From JADFXI01 sp963784135 (lineage in GTDB: Bacteria > Nitrospirota > Thermodesulfovibrionia > Thermodesulfovibrionales > Dissulfurispiraceae), in NCBI GenBank assembly GCA_963784135.1, contig CAWAQG010000002.1, forward strand, positions 81,013 to 145,012: a DNA stretch of 64,000 nt, given 5' to 3'. Below, in pieces: positions 50,535-60,367 of the stretch (its first letter is position 1; each line of letters starts with the position of its first letter). The notes beneath the pieces were generated by a model. That model was not told the DNA's origin. It was given only the letters and a program-made list of their open reading frames with translations, and did not search any database. Made by a program: the position numbers and the translations under genes.

Positions 50535-51518
50535 TTATTCCTCTTCTTTCAACTTTGCGAATATCATTCTTCCCGCCGTAGTCTGCAAAACACTCGTGAC
50601 CACTACCTCAACATTCTTCCCGATAAGTTTTCTGGAATTTTCAATTACGACCATAGTGCCGTCATCAAGGTAGGCAACACCCTGGTTGTATTCCTTCCCT
50701 TCTTTGACAATAAACAGGCTGAGGGTCTCTCCAGGGAGCACTACCGGCTTGAGCACATTTGCAAGTTCATTTATATTCAATACTACCACGCCCTGCAACT
50801 GCGCCACCTTGTTCAAGTTGAAATCATTGGTGATGATCTTGCCGTTCAGGAGCCGTGCCAGGGAAATAAGCTTGGCATCCACCTCTTTTATCTTCGGGAA
50901 ATCCTCTTCGACTATTCTGACCTTTATGTTCGACATCTTCTGAATGCGGTGCAGGACGTCAAGTCCGCGCCTTCCCTTTGCTCTCCTCATAGGATCGGGA
51001 GAATCGGCGATGTACTGAAGTTCCTGAAGTATAAACTGAGCAATAATAAACGTGCCCTCAAGAAAGCCGGCTTCGATGACCTCCGCTATGCGTCCGTCGA
51101 TGATCACGCTGGTATCAAGCACCTTCAGCCCCTCCTCGAGTTCCTGGCCTTTGAACAGTCGCATGATTGCGGGGATGGTGAGGTTCTTTCCCCTGTAAAG
51201 ACCGACAAACAGCCCTCCGTAACCGAGTATCGCATTAAGGGCAAATGTGGACAACGTCCAGTTTTCAGCCGGAATAATGGAGTGGAAAGGAAATAAAAGA
51301 AGATTGGCGAATAAAAGCCCTGTTGTCAGACCGAAAAAACCTCCGATCACCGATCCGAAAGAAACCTTGCTCAGCCTTATCTCGACAACAATAGTGATTA
51401 AACCCAGAAAAATTCCCGTCACTAATCCCTGGACTATAAAACCGTATTTCAAGCCGTAAAAATATCCTGCTAACAAAAAAACCGCTAATATGATAATCCG
51501 TGCAAGCAGTGTAGACAC
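50535..51518 (-). CDS. PIN/TRAM-domain membrane protein (YacL family)
   Basis: 327 aa. Four N-terminal membrane helices precede a cytoplasmic PIN nuclease domain (KVLDTSVIIDGRIAEVIEAG, AKLISLARLLNGKIITNDFN with acidic residues) and a TRAM domain (SLFIVKEGKEYNQGVAYLDD). Commonly sits next to ispD/ispF, as here. It probably cuts or senses RNA at the membrane. GTG start after GGGGG. Confidence 0.94.
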   Translation of the reverse strand: MSTLLARIIILAVFLLAGYFYGLKYGFIVQGLVTGIFLGLITIVVEIRLSKVSFGSVIGGFFGLTTGLLFANLLLFPFHSIIPAENWTLSTFALNAILGYGGLFVGLYRGKNLTIPAIMRLFKGQELEEGLKVLDTSVIIDGRIAEVIEAGFLEGTFIIAQFILQELQYIADSPDPMRRAKGRRGLDVLHRIQKMSNIKVRIVEEDFPKIKEVDAKLISLARLLNGKIITNDFNLNKVAQLQGVVVLNINELANVLKPVVLPGETLSLFIVKEGKEYNQGVAYLDDGTMVVIENSRKLIGKNVEVVVTSVLQTTAGRMIFAKLKEEE

Positions 51519-51571
51519 ATGTTCACCCCCTTTCCGAAAATAAAAACCTCAGTCTTGACCTTAACCTGTCG

Positions 51572-53029
51572 TTATTGCGGCGACAATGCAACGTAAAACT
51601 TTTTACCGCCGCGATTAACAAACAGCAAGACACTATCGCTCGGGCCCACTTTGGCTGCGGCCTTGTTGAATTCGTTCAGATTCGCGATCTTCTGCCTGTC
51701 AACCTCCTGCACAATGTCACCTTTTTTCAGGCCCGCTTCGTCCGCGGATGAGTCCGGTTCGATTTTGACTACAACAACTCCCTTCTCGTCATTCTCCATG
51801 CCAAGCTGTTTCATTATAGCGCGGGTAATGTCAGTGGCAGCCATTCCGGCGAGGGCATTTTCGTTGGGTTCCTGCTTCGAAGATATTACTCCGGCAGTAA
51901 TATCGGACCCATCCGCAGGAAGCTCGACAATATTAACCACAGCGGCCAATATCCTGTCCCGTCTCAACAATTTCATGCCCACCTGATCACCAATCCGGCT
52001 CTGTGCCACCATATTTCTGAGGACACCCACATCGTCAACCTTTTTCCCACCAAATTCAAGAATGATATCTCCCCTCATTATGCCTGCTGCCTGTGCGGGA
52101 CTCCCCTGTGCGACATCACTTACAAGCGCTCCCTCAGAGAGTTTAAGTCCGAACTTCTGCGCAAGCTCCGGCGTGAGTTCCTGGATCGTGACACCTATCC
52201 ACCCGCGGACCACCTTGCCTTTTTTCAACAGTTGGTCCATAACAAGGCGGACCATATTGCTCGGTACGGCAAACCCGATGCCCTGGTAACCTCCTGTCTT
52301 TGAGAAAATTGCAGTATTTATTCCTATCAACTCGCCTTTTATATTCACCAGCGGTCCACCCGAATTGCCGGGATTGATGGCGGCGTCAGTCTGGATGAAA
52401 TTTTCATAATCGGCAATCCCCACATCCACGCGGCCGACTGCGCTTACAATGCCCATCGTAACTGTATGACTTAAGGCAAAAGGGTTACCGATGGCAAGAA
52501 CAAATTCACCCACCTGGAGCTTATCGGAATCACCCCACGGTATAACGGGAAGATCTTTCGTGCTGATTTTTATGACCGCAAGATCGGTTTTGGGATCTGA
52601 TCCTATAATCTTTGCCCTGAAACTCCTCTTATCAAACAAAATGACCTTTATATCATCCGACTGCTCGACAACATGGTAATTGGTAATAATATAGCCGTCA
52701 GGAGAGGCAACAACTCCGGACCCCAGGCTTTGCTCTTTCCATTTCTTCGAGCGGCTGTCAGGAAAAGGGTACAGGAAATCAAAAAACTCGTCAAAGGGGG
52801 TCGGCTGACGTTTCAGCGTCTTGATGCTCGAAATATTAACAACCGCAGGCGAAACAGCCCTTACCACGTCGGAAAACCCGCGCGAGGTATCGGCAACTGA
52901 AAATGGCACTCTCGGCGTAAAGGGAATGTATGATGGAGTTGTACTCCTGCTCAGGATATGGTAGGTAACGCCTCCGAGGAGAAATCCTGTCAACAAAAGT
53001 ATCGGAATCCAGATAAACTGTTTTTTCAT
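51572..53029 (-). CDS. degQ: Periplasmic serine protease, DegP/HtrA family with two PDZ domains
   Basis: 485 aa. N-terminal signal-anchor (FIWIPILLLTGFLLGGVTYH), trypsin-like domain with His in DGYIITNYHVVEQ, Asp in GSDPKTDLAVIKI, Ser in AAINPGNSGGPLVN, and PDZ domains at about residues 285-375 and 395-480. It degrades misfolded periplasmic proteins. Start lies 3 nt from the selB stop. Confidence 0.95.
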   Translation of the reverse strand: MKKQFIWIPILLLTGFLLGGVTYHILSRSTTPSYIPFTPRVPFSVADTSRGFSDVVRAVSPAVVNISSIKTLKRQPTPFDEFFDFLYPFPDSRSKKWKEQSLGSGVVASPDGYIITNYHVVEQSDDIKVILFDKRSFRAKIIGSDPKTDLAVIKISTKDLPVIPWGDSDKLQVGEFVLAIGNPFALSHTVTMGIVSAVGRVDVGIADYENFIQTDAAINPGNSGGPLVNIKGELIGINTAIFSKTGGYQGIGFAVPSNMVRLVMDQLLKKGKVVRGWIGVTIQELTPELAQKFGLKLSEGALVSDVAQGSPAQAAGIMRGDIILEFGGKKVDDVGVLRNMVAQSRIGDQVGMKLLRRDRILAAVVNIVELPADGSDITAGVISSKQEPNENALAGMAATDITRAIMKQLGMENDEKGVVVVKIEPDSSADEAGLKKGDIVQEVDRQKIANLNEFNKAAAKVGPSDSVLLFVNRGGKKFYVALSPQ

Positions 53030-53032
53030 AAT

Positions 53033-54958
53033 TTATTTTAACATGAATCTTCTTATATCCCCAACTCTCAGGGTAATCTTCTTCGAGTCAAGATATTCAA
53101 CAAAAGGGAGCGCATATTTGCGGGTCGTGCCGAGGATGTCCCTGAATTCAGCGATGGACATTTCGCTTTTTTCAGCATAGAACTTTTTAAGAGAGCCGAT
53201 CATCGCGTCGTATCGGACCCTGGTTATATAAAGAGAGTCATTGATTCTTACCAGCAAGCCTTCTTTGGTAAGGAGCATGAGAAGGTCATTGAGTTCTTTT
53301 TCCCTGATGGCCAATTGAAGGGACAGCTCATTCTTGAAGGGAGGCTGGAACCCCTCTTTATCAAGCGCTGCCAGTAACCTCCGCTTTGTCCCTTCATCCG
53401 CATTTGAGAGGGCAACGCTAAAGCCGGAGAGACGTACTATATCCTTATCTATCGTCAGCTCACTTATCATGGCAACAAGGCCGTCAAAAAACCTTTCATC
53501 TTCTTTCAACCCGACCCTTACCCTGGCCCTCAACTCCTCCCTGGGCATCCCCTGCTTTAAGGGATTTTCCTTATGAAAGCGGCCGACCTCGGCTATTATC
53601 GTTTCCCTGAACGCATAGAAGCTGTCTTTATGGACAAGGAGGTCCTGGCTCCTGACCAGTACCCCATCTTTCAAAAGCTGGGTTATAGCGGATTCTATTT
53701 CAAGAATATCACCCTTCACCCAACCGATAATGTCGCCCGTAGAGACCCCCCTCCACCGGGACCGGAGGACTTTCATCCCTACCTTGTCCTTCAGTGACCC
53801 TTCCTTAAAAACCTTGAGGTCATCTATGCCGGCGCTCTTTTTCCTCCGGACAGGAAAGGGATCAAGGATTTCACCGCCCCCAATAGTCTCCAGCGGCGAG
53901 AACCTCCGTATTATGTACCGGTCGCCGGAAAGCGCTACTACCGGATCTTCGAGGCGGAACTGGCAATAGCAGGATGCGCCGGGTTTTACCTCCCCGTGGG
54001 TCTCCTCACTGTTGTAAACAATAATCCGCGCTATAGTCTCGGAGGTGCCTGTATAAAAATGTACGCGGTCCCTGCTTTTTATGACCGGCGCAGTCTTCAG
54101 CATTTCCAGTTCGGCATCGAGTGTCAGAGTGGGGAGGAGTTTGTCCGAATCAACAACTACATCACCCCTCTTGAGCGACTCCCGGTCAATTCCCTGAAGA
54201 TTGATCCCTATCCTCTGTCCGGCATATGCCTTTTCAGTGCTTCTGCCGTGAGTTTGGAGCCCCCTTACTCTTGTTGTAAGCTTTGCAGGCAGTATTTTTA
54301 CGGGACTGTCCAATGTTATAGCTCCGGACAGCGCCGTTCCAGTCACTACGGTGCCAAATCCCTTGAGCGTAAATACCCGGTCAACAGGCATTCTGAAAAG
54401 CCCGCGGGTGAGCTTAGGCCGCACTTTGAGCGCAATGTCCCTTATCAGGCTTTTCAGCGTGTCGATATGCAACCCTGTTTTGGCAGAGACCGGGAGTATC
54501 TCTGCGCGCTCGAGAAAAGTCCCTTTTACAAAACCCCGCACATCGTCAGTCACGAGGCGCAGCCAGTCTTGCTCTACAAGGTCAGCTTTTGTAAGCGCAA
54601 TAATACCGTCCTTGATTTTCAGCAGTTCGCATATTGCAAGATGCTCACGGCTCTGGGGCATTATTCCTTCATCAGCAGCGATTGCCATAAGGACTATATC
54701 AACGCCCCCGGCGCCGGCCAGCATATTTTTAATCAGCCGTTCATGGCCCGGCACATCGACTATTCCAACGGTAAGGCCATCGGGGTAAACGATACTGGCA
54801 AAACCCAGGTCTATAGTAATGCCGCGCTCTTTCTCTTCTTTAAGCCTGTCGGGGTCAATTCCGGTAAGTGCCTTGACAAGAGAACTCTTGCCATGATCAA
54901 TATGACCCGCCGTGCCGAGGACAATACTTTGGGTACTATGAACGGCAGACGAATCCAT
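53033..54958 (-). CDS. selB: Selenocysteine-specific elongation factor SelB
   Basis: 641 aa. Brings Sec-tRNA to UGA codons by binding SECIS hairpins. GTPase motifs: GTAGHIDHGKSSLVKALTGI, VDVPGHERLIKNM, TKADL. The EF-Tu-like domains 2/3 include the SelB-type fourth domain boundary, and the C-terminal third is four winged helices (for example GMPREELRARVRVGLKEDER). The ATG at 54958 overlaps the hisH end by 23 nt and follows AAGGG. Together with the Sec-type selD and the UGA-containing DUF1573 gene, this shows active Sec insertion. selA and tRNA-Sec are not in the window. Confidence 0.97.
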   Translation of the reverse strand: MDSSAVHSTQSIVLGTAGHIDHGKSSLVKALTGIDPDRLKEEKERGITIDLGFASIVYPDGLTVGIVDVPGHERLIKNMLAGAGGVDIVLMAIAADEGIMPQSREHLAICELLKIKDGIIALTKADLVEQDWLRLVTDDVRGFVKGTFLERAEILPVSAKTGLHIDTLKSLIRDIALKVRPKLTRGLFRMPVDRVFTLKGFGTVVTGTALSGAITLDSPVKILPAKLTTRVRGLQTHGRSTEKAYAGQRIGINLQGIDRESLKRGDVVVDSDKLLPTLTLDAELEMLKTAPVIKSRDRVHFYTGTSETIARIIVYNSEETHGEVKPGASCYCQFRLEDPVVALSGDRYIIRRFSPLETIGGGEILDPFPVRRKKSAGIDDLKVFKEGSLKDKVGMKVLRSRWRGVSTGDIIGWVKGDILEIESAITQLLKDGVLVRSQDLLVHKDSFYAFRETIIAEVGRFHKENPLKQGMPREELRARVRVGLKEDERFFDGLVAMISELTIDKDIVRLSGFSVALSNADEGTKRRLLAALDKEGFQPPFKNELSLQLAIREKELNDLLMLLTKEGLLVRINDSLYITRVRYDAMIGSLKKFYAEKSEMSIAEFRDILGTTRKYALPFVEYLDSKKITLRVGDIRRFMLK

Positions 54959-55574
54959 CAAAGCCCTTGAGGATTTTCAGACCGAGTTCCTGGCTCTTTT
55001 CAGGATGGAACTGCGTCGCAAATATGTTGTCTTTCCACACCATTGAGACGAAATCGACTCCGTAATCAGTCCGCGAGGCAACAATACCCTCATCTTCCGG
55101 CACTACATAATACGAATGGACAAAGTAGAAATATGCATTGTCCTGGATGCCGTCAAAAATGGGCGGCTTCTTTAACAGCCTGGCAGTATTCCATCCCATG
55201 TGGGGGATCTTCATTACGCCGGTTTCGATGTCCCTGCGCATATCGGAGCTGAACTTGACGACCTTTCCCCTGAAAACATCCATCCCCTTGCAGAAGCCGA
55301 ACTCTTCCGATTCGGTAAATAGTATCTGAAGACCAAGGCATATGCCGAGATAAGGCTTGCCCTTTGCAATCTCTCTCACAATGCAGTCGAGCAGGCGCAA
55401 GTCATCCAGATTGCGCATACAATCCTTGAAGGCGCCTACCCCGGGCAGCACAATACCCTTTGCGTCGGCAATGACCTTTGGATCAGCGGTTATCCTGACA
55501 TCAGAGCCTATTTTGATAAACCCCTTTTCGACACTCCTGATGTTTCCCATGCCATAATCAACAATTGCGATCAT
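54936..55574 (-). CDS. hisH: Imidazole glycerol phosphate synthase subunit HisH
   Basis: 212 aa class I glutamine amidotransferase feeding ammonia to HisF. Motifs: IVDYGMGNIRSVEKGFIK, ILPGVGAF-type VLPGVGAFKDCMRNL, nucleophile Cys in PYLGICLGLQILF, and the catalytic His/Glu in FATQFHPEKSQELG. First gene of a six-gene minus-strand run continuing with selB. AAGGGG stands before the ATG. Confidence 0.97.
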   Translation of the reverse strand: MIAIVDYGMGNIRSVEKGFIKIGSDVRITADPKVIADAKGIVLPGVGAFKDCMRNLDDLRLLDCIVREIAKGKPYLGICLGLQILFTESEEFGFCKGMDVFRGKVVKFSSDMRRDIETGVMKIPHMGWNTARLLKKPPIFDGIQDNAYFYFVHSYYVVPEDEGIVASRTDYGVDFVSMVWKDNIFATQFHPEKSQELGLKILKGFDGFVCRS

Positions 55575-55744
55575 TTGCAGGCCCCTTACAGTTGTAAAAA
55601 ATATTTAAACTTATTGCTGTTTTTAATTATAATACAGTTCAGGGATTATTTGTCTTGTAATATCCATCGAGGGGCAGCGGGTATGCATGGACGTGATACC
55701 GTCCGTGTTACAATTATCAAATAATCAGTAAGGAGGATCTTTCC

Positions 55745-57295
55745 ATGAGTCTCTTAAACGATACGACTATAAAAATAAAAATAGTCGTCGGTTTTTTATT
55801 TTGTATGGCATGCGGCGGCATAGTTATTCCTGCTGCCTCATTCGTAATCCTCGGCAAGGGTACCGTTTTAAAAATATTTGACCTGCTGAGTGCATATCTT
55901 GTCCCTTTAGCGGTTGTCGTTGTCTTTGGCCTTAGTGCCGGCGTTGCCGTAATCTATTGGCTGGTCAAGGTTATTGTCCTGAACCGGCTCTATCTGCTAA
56001 TGGAAGCGATAGGACAGGTCTCGTCCGGAAATCTCGATATCTCGGTCCGGATAGATAGCGGGGATGAAATCGGGATTTTATCGAAAGATATAAATAAAAT
56101 GATCCTTTCCGTTGGCGGCACAATTGACAACATACTGGAATCCGCTTCAGTTCTGATGGCTACTGTTGATCTTTTAAAGACGCGGGCCGAGAAGACAGCC
56201 TTGGGAGCACAGGACCAGTCTATGCAGGCAGCTCAAATAGCTACCGCTGCAGAGGAGATGAGCCAGACCATCAACAGTATTGCGAAGAATGCGTCAGCGG
56301 CATCAGAGACATCCAACGAGGCGATGCAAACGGCTGACACCGGCAAAGAGGCGGCGGATGGAGCGGTGCAGACAACCGGTCAGGTGCATGCATCGACAGT
56401 TGAACTGTCCTCGATGGTGGAAAAGCTCAATAACAGGTCAACAGAGATTGGTGAAATTATAACTGTCATTAAAGGTATCGCTGACCAGACAAACCTGCTT
56501 GCGCTCAATGCAGCTATCGAGGCGGCGAGAGCCGGCGAGGGAGGCAGAGGTTTTGCAGTTGTCGCCGATGAAGTGCGAAAGCTTGCTGAAAGGACTATAA
56601 CAGCAACAACGGAGATTTCGGAGAAAATCAGCGCAATCCAGGCGGAGTCCTCCCAGACGGCAAAAACCATGGATGAGGCATCGAATCTGGTGACTAATGC
56701 GACCGGAAATATCAGAGAGGTGGGAGAGTCCCTGACCCATATCGTCGATTCGGTGCAGAAGACTCGTGATCAGATCGTCCAAATCTCCACCGCAGTGGAT
56801 GAACAGTCGGCAACGGCGGAGGAAGTGGCAAGGAATGTTGCGAAAACATCCGCTATTTCCCGGGATTTGGAAAAAATGGCCAACGACACTCTTGTGCAGA
56901 TCAGGGAAGGCTTTACCGGGATGGGGGACAGGCTGCGAAGGGATGTTGCCGCATTCAAAACAGGTAAGAACAAGGTAATGGCAGCCGAGGTCGCAAAAAC
57001 AGAACACAGGATATTCCTCGAAAAAGTTCAGGACTGCATAAACGGTAAAAAAATTCTCGTGTCCGACCTGCCGGAGTGTATGTCATGTTCTTTTGGCCAG
57101 TGGTACAAAAAAGAGGGCAAACTCCAGAAATCGGTTGTTGCCCCTCACGAAGAAATACATGCGCTTGCGATCAAGGCAATAAACGCCTGCAATGCAGGTG
57201 ACAAAGAGACGGCACAAAAGATATACCCCAGGATGGAGGAAATAACGAAGGAAATTACGGACCAGCTTAATAGGGCGCGAAAGGGAGAGTTATAA
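55745..57295 (+). CDS. Methyl-accepting chemotaxis protein with CZB domain
   Basis: 516 aa. Two membrane helices close together (IKIVVGFLFCMACGGIVIPA and YLVPLAVVVVFGLSAGVAVI) leave almost no periplasmic domain, so sensing is likely internal. HAMP and the signalling coiled coil follow, with tip ADQTNLLALNAAIEAARAGE. The C-terminal CZB domain has CINGKKILVSDLPECMSCSF, a Cys-rich variant with GQWY and PHEEIH. AAGGAGG stands 8 nt upstream. Co-transcribed with a bacteriohaemerythrin 1 nt downstream, which suggests oxygen or redox taxis. Confidence 0.95.
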   Translation: MSLLNDTTIKIKIVVGFLFCMACGGIVIPAASFVILGKGTVLKIFDLLSAYLVPLAVVVVFGLSAGVAVIYWLVKVIVLNRLYLLMEAIGQVSSGNLDISVRIDSGDEIGILSKDINKMILSVGGTIDNILESASVLMATVDLLKTRAEKTALGAQDQSMQAAQIATAAEEMSQTINSIAKNASAASETSNEAMQTADTGKEAADGAVQTTGQVHASTVELSSMVEKLNNRSTEIGEIITVIKGIADQTNLLALNAAIEAARAGEGGRGFAVVADEVRKLAERTITATTEISEKISAIQAESSQTAKTMDEASNLVTNATGNIREVGESLTHIVDSVQKTRDQIVQISTAVDEQSATAEEVARNVAKTSAISRDLEKMANDTLVQIREGFTGMGDRLRRDVAAFKTGKNKVMAAEVAKTEHRIFLEKVQDCINGKKILVSDLPECMSCSFGQWYKKEGKLQKSVVAPHEEIHALAIKAINACNAGDKETAQKIYPRMEEITKEITDQLNRARKGEL

Positions 57296-57296
57296 A

Positions 57297-57722
57297 ATGA
57301 AAGTATGGACTGACGAACTCTTGTGCGGCATAGACGAGATCGATAGACAGCACAAACAATTGTTCGTAATGGTCCAAAATCTCTCAAACTGTATTGATAA
57401 TGACAAAGACCGGGAGGGTATTAAGGAGGCGTTCCTTTTCCTGGCAGATTATGTTAAAAGACATTTTGCATTGGAAGAGCGCTATATGGAGGGTTACGAA
57501 TATCCCGGGTATTCTGAGCACAAAATTGAGCACGAAAAGTTCTATGAAGATTTTCTGGTTTTAAAGAAAGAATATGAAAGAGACCTAAGTTATTCACTCA
57601 CAGTCTCTGAACTGCAAGGTTCTCTTTATCACTGGCTTGAAGCGCACCTTAACGGATTCGACAAATCCATGTGCCGCTTCCTGAAAATTAAAGATAAAAC
57701 CAAGTTTAACTATTATACATAA
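57297..57722 (+). CDS. Bacteriohaemerythrin
   Basis: 141 aa single-domain O2-binding di-iron protein. Iron ligands follow the family pattern: His in IDRQHKQLFVMV, H-EERYM (HFALEERYMEGY), YSEHKIEHEKF with two His, and HWLEAHLNGFDKSM with His and Asp. Immediately follows the chemoreceptor gene; may store or deliver oxygen to the sensor system. Confidence 0.96.
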   Translation: MKVWTDELLCGIDEIDRQHKQLFVMVQNLSNCIDNDKDREGIKEAFLFLADYVKRHFALEERYMEGYEYPGYSEHKIEHEKFYEDFLVLKKEYERDLSYSLTVSELQGSLYHWLEAHLNGFDKSMCRFLKIKDKTKFNYYT

Positions 57723-57757
57723 AGCTGCAATTCACGAACACCTGGAGAGGATATGCA

Positions 57758-60064
57758 ATGAGCATTAAATACGTGTCTCTAAAATGGAAGATGGCAGTCC
57801 CTATTATATTGATGGCCTCTGTCGGAATTATAATTGTCATTTTCACTACGGCGAATAACATGAGGCGCATAGTAATAGACGAAGTGATCCATACAACCCT
57901 TCCGGGCTACAGGGACACAATATTGAACACCCTTACAACAATGATGATAACAGGCAATATCAAAGAAGCCAAAGTTCCCTTCTTTGAACAGATGAAGAAT
58001 ATAGCCGACGTAAGGATACTGCGTACTGATACCCTCGATAAGGATTACGGCAGGGGAGGCGCGGACGAATATGCAGGCGACGATATTGAAAAAGAGGTAA
58101 TAAAAAAAGGCGGCGGACGGATTGCCATTGAAGGCGAATATATAAGGGGCGTTTACCCGTATATAGCTAAATCCAACTTCATGGGCAAGAACTGCCTTTC
58201 CTGCCACAATGTTAAGGAGGGCGATGTCCTGGGGGCCATAAGCATAAAAATTCCTCTCACCGAATCTTTAAATAATATACGGTCTTCCCGCAATCTCTAC
58301 GTCTTTTATGTCCTTGTTATTGCCGGTCTGTCATCCTTTGCGATTTATTTATATGTAAGGAAAACGTTTATCAGACCATTGATTCAGTTAAGAGCAGCTT
58401 CGCAGGAGGTGGAGGATGGAAACTTTGATATAAAGGTCGATATCAAAAGCAAAGATGAAATAGGCGAATTCTCCCGGACGTTTAACCTGATGGTTGCATC
58501 AATGAAACAAAATTTCGACGACCTGGATCAATTCAATCAGGAACTGCTTGCCTTAAGCAATGCCTCCAGTGCCCTCATAAGCATAGAGTCAAGCGAAGAT
58601 ATTTATAATCAATGCTGTGAGAATGCGTTGAAGATATTTGATTTGAAACTGGCATGGATCGGACTGGTCCGGGAGGGAAGTTATCATGTCTGCCCTGTGG
58701 CGCATGCAGGTATGGAAGAAGGCTATCTTTCGAGTATAAAGGTCACCTGGGATGACAGTCCTACAGGCAGAGGCCCGGTCGGAACGGCCATAAGGACCCA
58801 GGAACCATGCCGGCTGAACAAAGACGATGCTTTATTTGAGCCGTGGAGGTTGGAGGCGGAAAGACACGGCTTCAGATCAGTATTGGGAGTGCCCCTCCTT
58901 ATAGGGACCCGATGCATAGGAGCGTTGGCTTTATATAGTTCACTGGACAACTATTTTGATAGCAACAAGATCAAACAGCTTCAGATATACGCTAATAGCA
59001 CGGCCGCTATTTTTGAAAATGCGAGACTCATTGAATACATGATTTATGCGCTTGCAAGGGCGGCAGAAGCCAACGATGACGACACCGGCAACCATATCCA
59101 CAGAGTCGGCGAATATTGCAGTGTAATTGGAAGAGGCCTCGGACTGGAAGAATCTTTCATCAGCAAGATCCGCATACAAGCCACCCTGCATGACATAGGC
59201 AAGGTGAATACGCCGCAGCATATCCTCAAGAAACCGGGCAAGCTTTCGGCTGAGGAGTTCGACATAATGAAAAAACATACTGTTTTGGGCGCTGAAGTTA
59301 TCGGGGGGCATCCCATGCTCGCCATGGCAAAAAATATTGCCCTCTCCCATCACGAACGATGGGACGGCTCAGGGTATCCATATAAGCTCAAGGGAGAAGA
59401 AATACCTTTGGAGGGCAGGATAATGAACCTTGTTGACCAGTATGATGCCTTGCGGAGCAGGCGTCCTTACAAGCCGGCCTTTGACCATGAAACAACATGC
59501 AGGATCCTCCTCGAAGGTGACGGCAGGACCATGCCGCACCATTTTGACCCGCAAGTGCTGGACATGTTTAAGAAAACTATGCCGCTCTTTGAGGAAATAC
59601 AACAGAAACATGCTGATTCCTATATTGAATGCTCTAACGTGAACGGCGAGTACGATTTCGAGTGGACTGACGGGTTGTCCGCAGGTTTTGAGGAGATAGA
59701 CTGTCAACATAAAGAGTTGATAGCATTAATCCAAGATCTGTTTGAAGCAGTGGACAGAAAAGAAGGCCTGCAACAAGTCGGAATAGCAACGGACTTTTTA
59801 AGGGAATATATTGTTAAACATTTTCAAATGGAGGAACGGTATATGGAAGCATATGGTTATTCCGGCATGGATAATCATAAAAAGCAACATCATATATTCA
59901 TAGAAGACTTCGAGTCGTATTATAAAAGATTTTACCGGAACATAACCGACTACCGCCTGGCGCTCGAAATAAAATGGTGGCTTTATAATTGGATCGGCAG
60001 CCACATAACAACAACAGACAAAGCTTTGGGAGAGTTTTTAAGACAACAAATTACACAGTCATAG
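57758..60064 (+). CDS. CXXCH sensor - HAMP - GAF - HD-GYP - haemerythrin fusion
   Basis: 768 aa. TM1 (MAVPIILMASVGIIIVIF) is followed by an extracytoplasmic domain with a haem c motif (GKNCLSCHNVKEGDVLGAIS). TM2 lies near 190. HAMP (about 210-260), GAF (about 275-425) and HD-GYP (about 430-615: ATLHDIGKVNTPQHILKKPG, ALSHHERWDGSGYP) follow. A full haemerythrin domain ends the protein (EIDCQHKELIALIQ, HFQMEERYMEAYGY, DNHKKQHHIF). HD-GYP domains hydrolyse cyclic di-GMP. Two iron-based sensors thus flank one output domain. Follows the chemoreceptor and haemerythrin genes on the same strand. Confidence 0.93.
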   Translation: MSIKYVSLKWKMAVPIILMASVGIIIVIFTTANNMRRIVIDEVIHTTLPGYRDTILNTLTTMMITGNIKEAKVPFFEQMKNIADVRILRTDTLDKDYGRGGADEYAGDDIEKEVIKKGGGRIAIEGEYIRGVYPYIAKSNFMGKNCLSCHNVKEGDVLGAISIKIPLTESLNNIRSSRNLYVFYVLVIAGLSSFAIYLYVRKTFIRPLIQLRAASQEVEDGNFDIKVDIKSKDEIGEFSRTFNLMVASMKQNFDDLDQFNQELLALSNASSALISIESSEDIYNQCCENALKIFDLKLAWIGLVREGSYHVCPVAHAGMEEGYLSSIKVTWDDSPTGRGPVGTAIRTQEPCRLNKDDALFEPWRLEAERHGFRSVLGVPLLIGTRCIGALALYSSLDNYFDSNKIKQLQIYANSTAAIFENARLIEYMIYALARAAEANDDDTGNHIHRVGEYCSVIGRGLGLEESFISKIRIQATLHDIGKVNTPQHILKKPGKLSAEEFDIMKKHTVLGAEVIGGHPMLAMAKNIALSHHERWDGSGYPYKLKGEEIPLEGRIMNLVDQYDALRSRRPYKPAFDHETTCRILLEGDGRTMPHHFDPQVLDMFKKTMPLFEEIQQKHADSYIECSNVNGEYDFEWTDGLSAGFEEIDCQHKELIALIQDLFEAVDRKEGLQQVGIATDFLREYIVKHFQMEERYMEAYGYSGMDNHKKQHHIFIEDFESYYKRFYRNITDYRLALEIKWWLYNWIGSHITTTDKALGEFLRQQITQS

Positions 60065-60112
60065 GGGAATAGGCTGCCTGGCGTCTATGGCGTCTAATTG
60101 CGAGGCAGCCCC

Positions 60113-60367
60113 TTATTCGACTGCCGGCCCATCCTCTTCACCGGGTTCTCCGCCTTCATTCGAATCAGCCTCTATTTCAGCCATTATTTTCTTGACTTCT
60201 TCCTCTGCATTCCTCAGTCTTGTCTTGCAAAGTTTGACCAGTAGGGCGGCCCTTTTTACCTTCCCTGCCAGCACATCAACATCAACATCTTCCGCTTCTA
60301 TCTCACTGATTATCTGCTCCAGTTCCGTCAAAGCCTGGGAGTAAGCAGGCTGCCTGCTCTTGCTCAT
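60113..60367 (-). CDS. xseB: Exodeoxyribonuclease VII small subunit
   Basis: 84 aa helical protein (YSQALTELEQIISEIEAEDV, AGKVKRAALLVKLCKTRLRN) with an acidic tail. Its start overlaps the 3' end of xseA by 65 nt, an unusually long overlap. Confidence 0.94.
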   Translation of the reverse strand: MSKSRQPAYSQALTELEQIISEIEAEDVDVDVLAGKVKRAALLVKLCKTRLRNAEEEVKKIMAEIEADSNEGGEPGEEDGPAVE

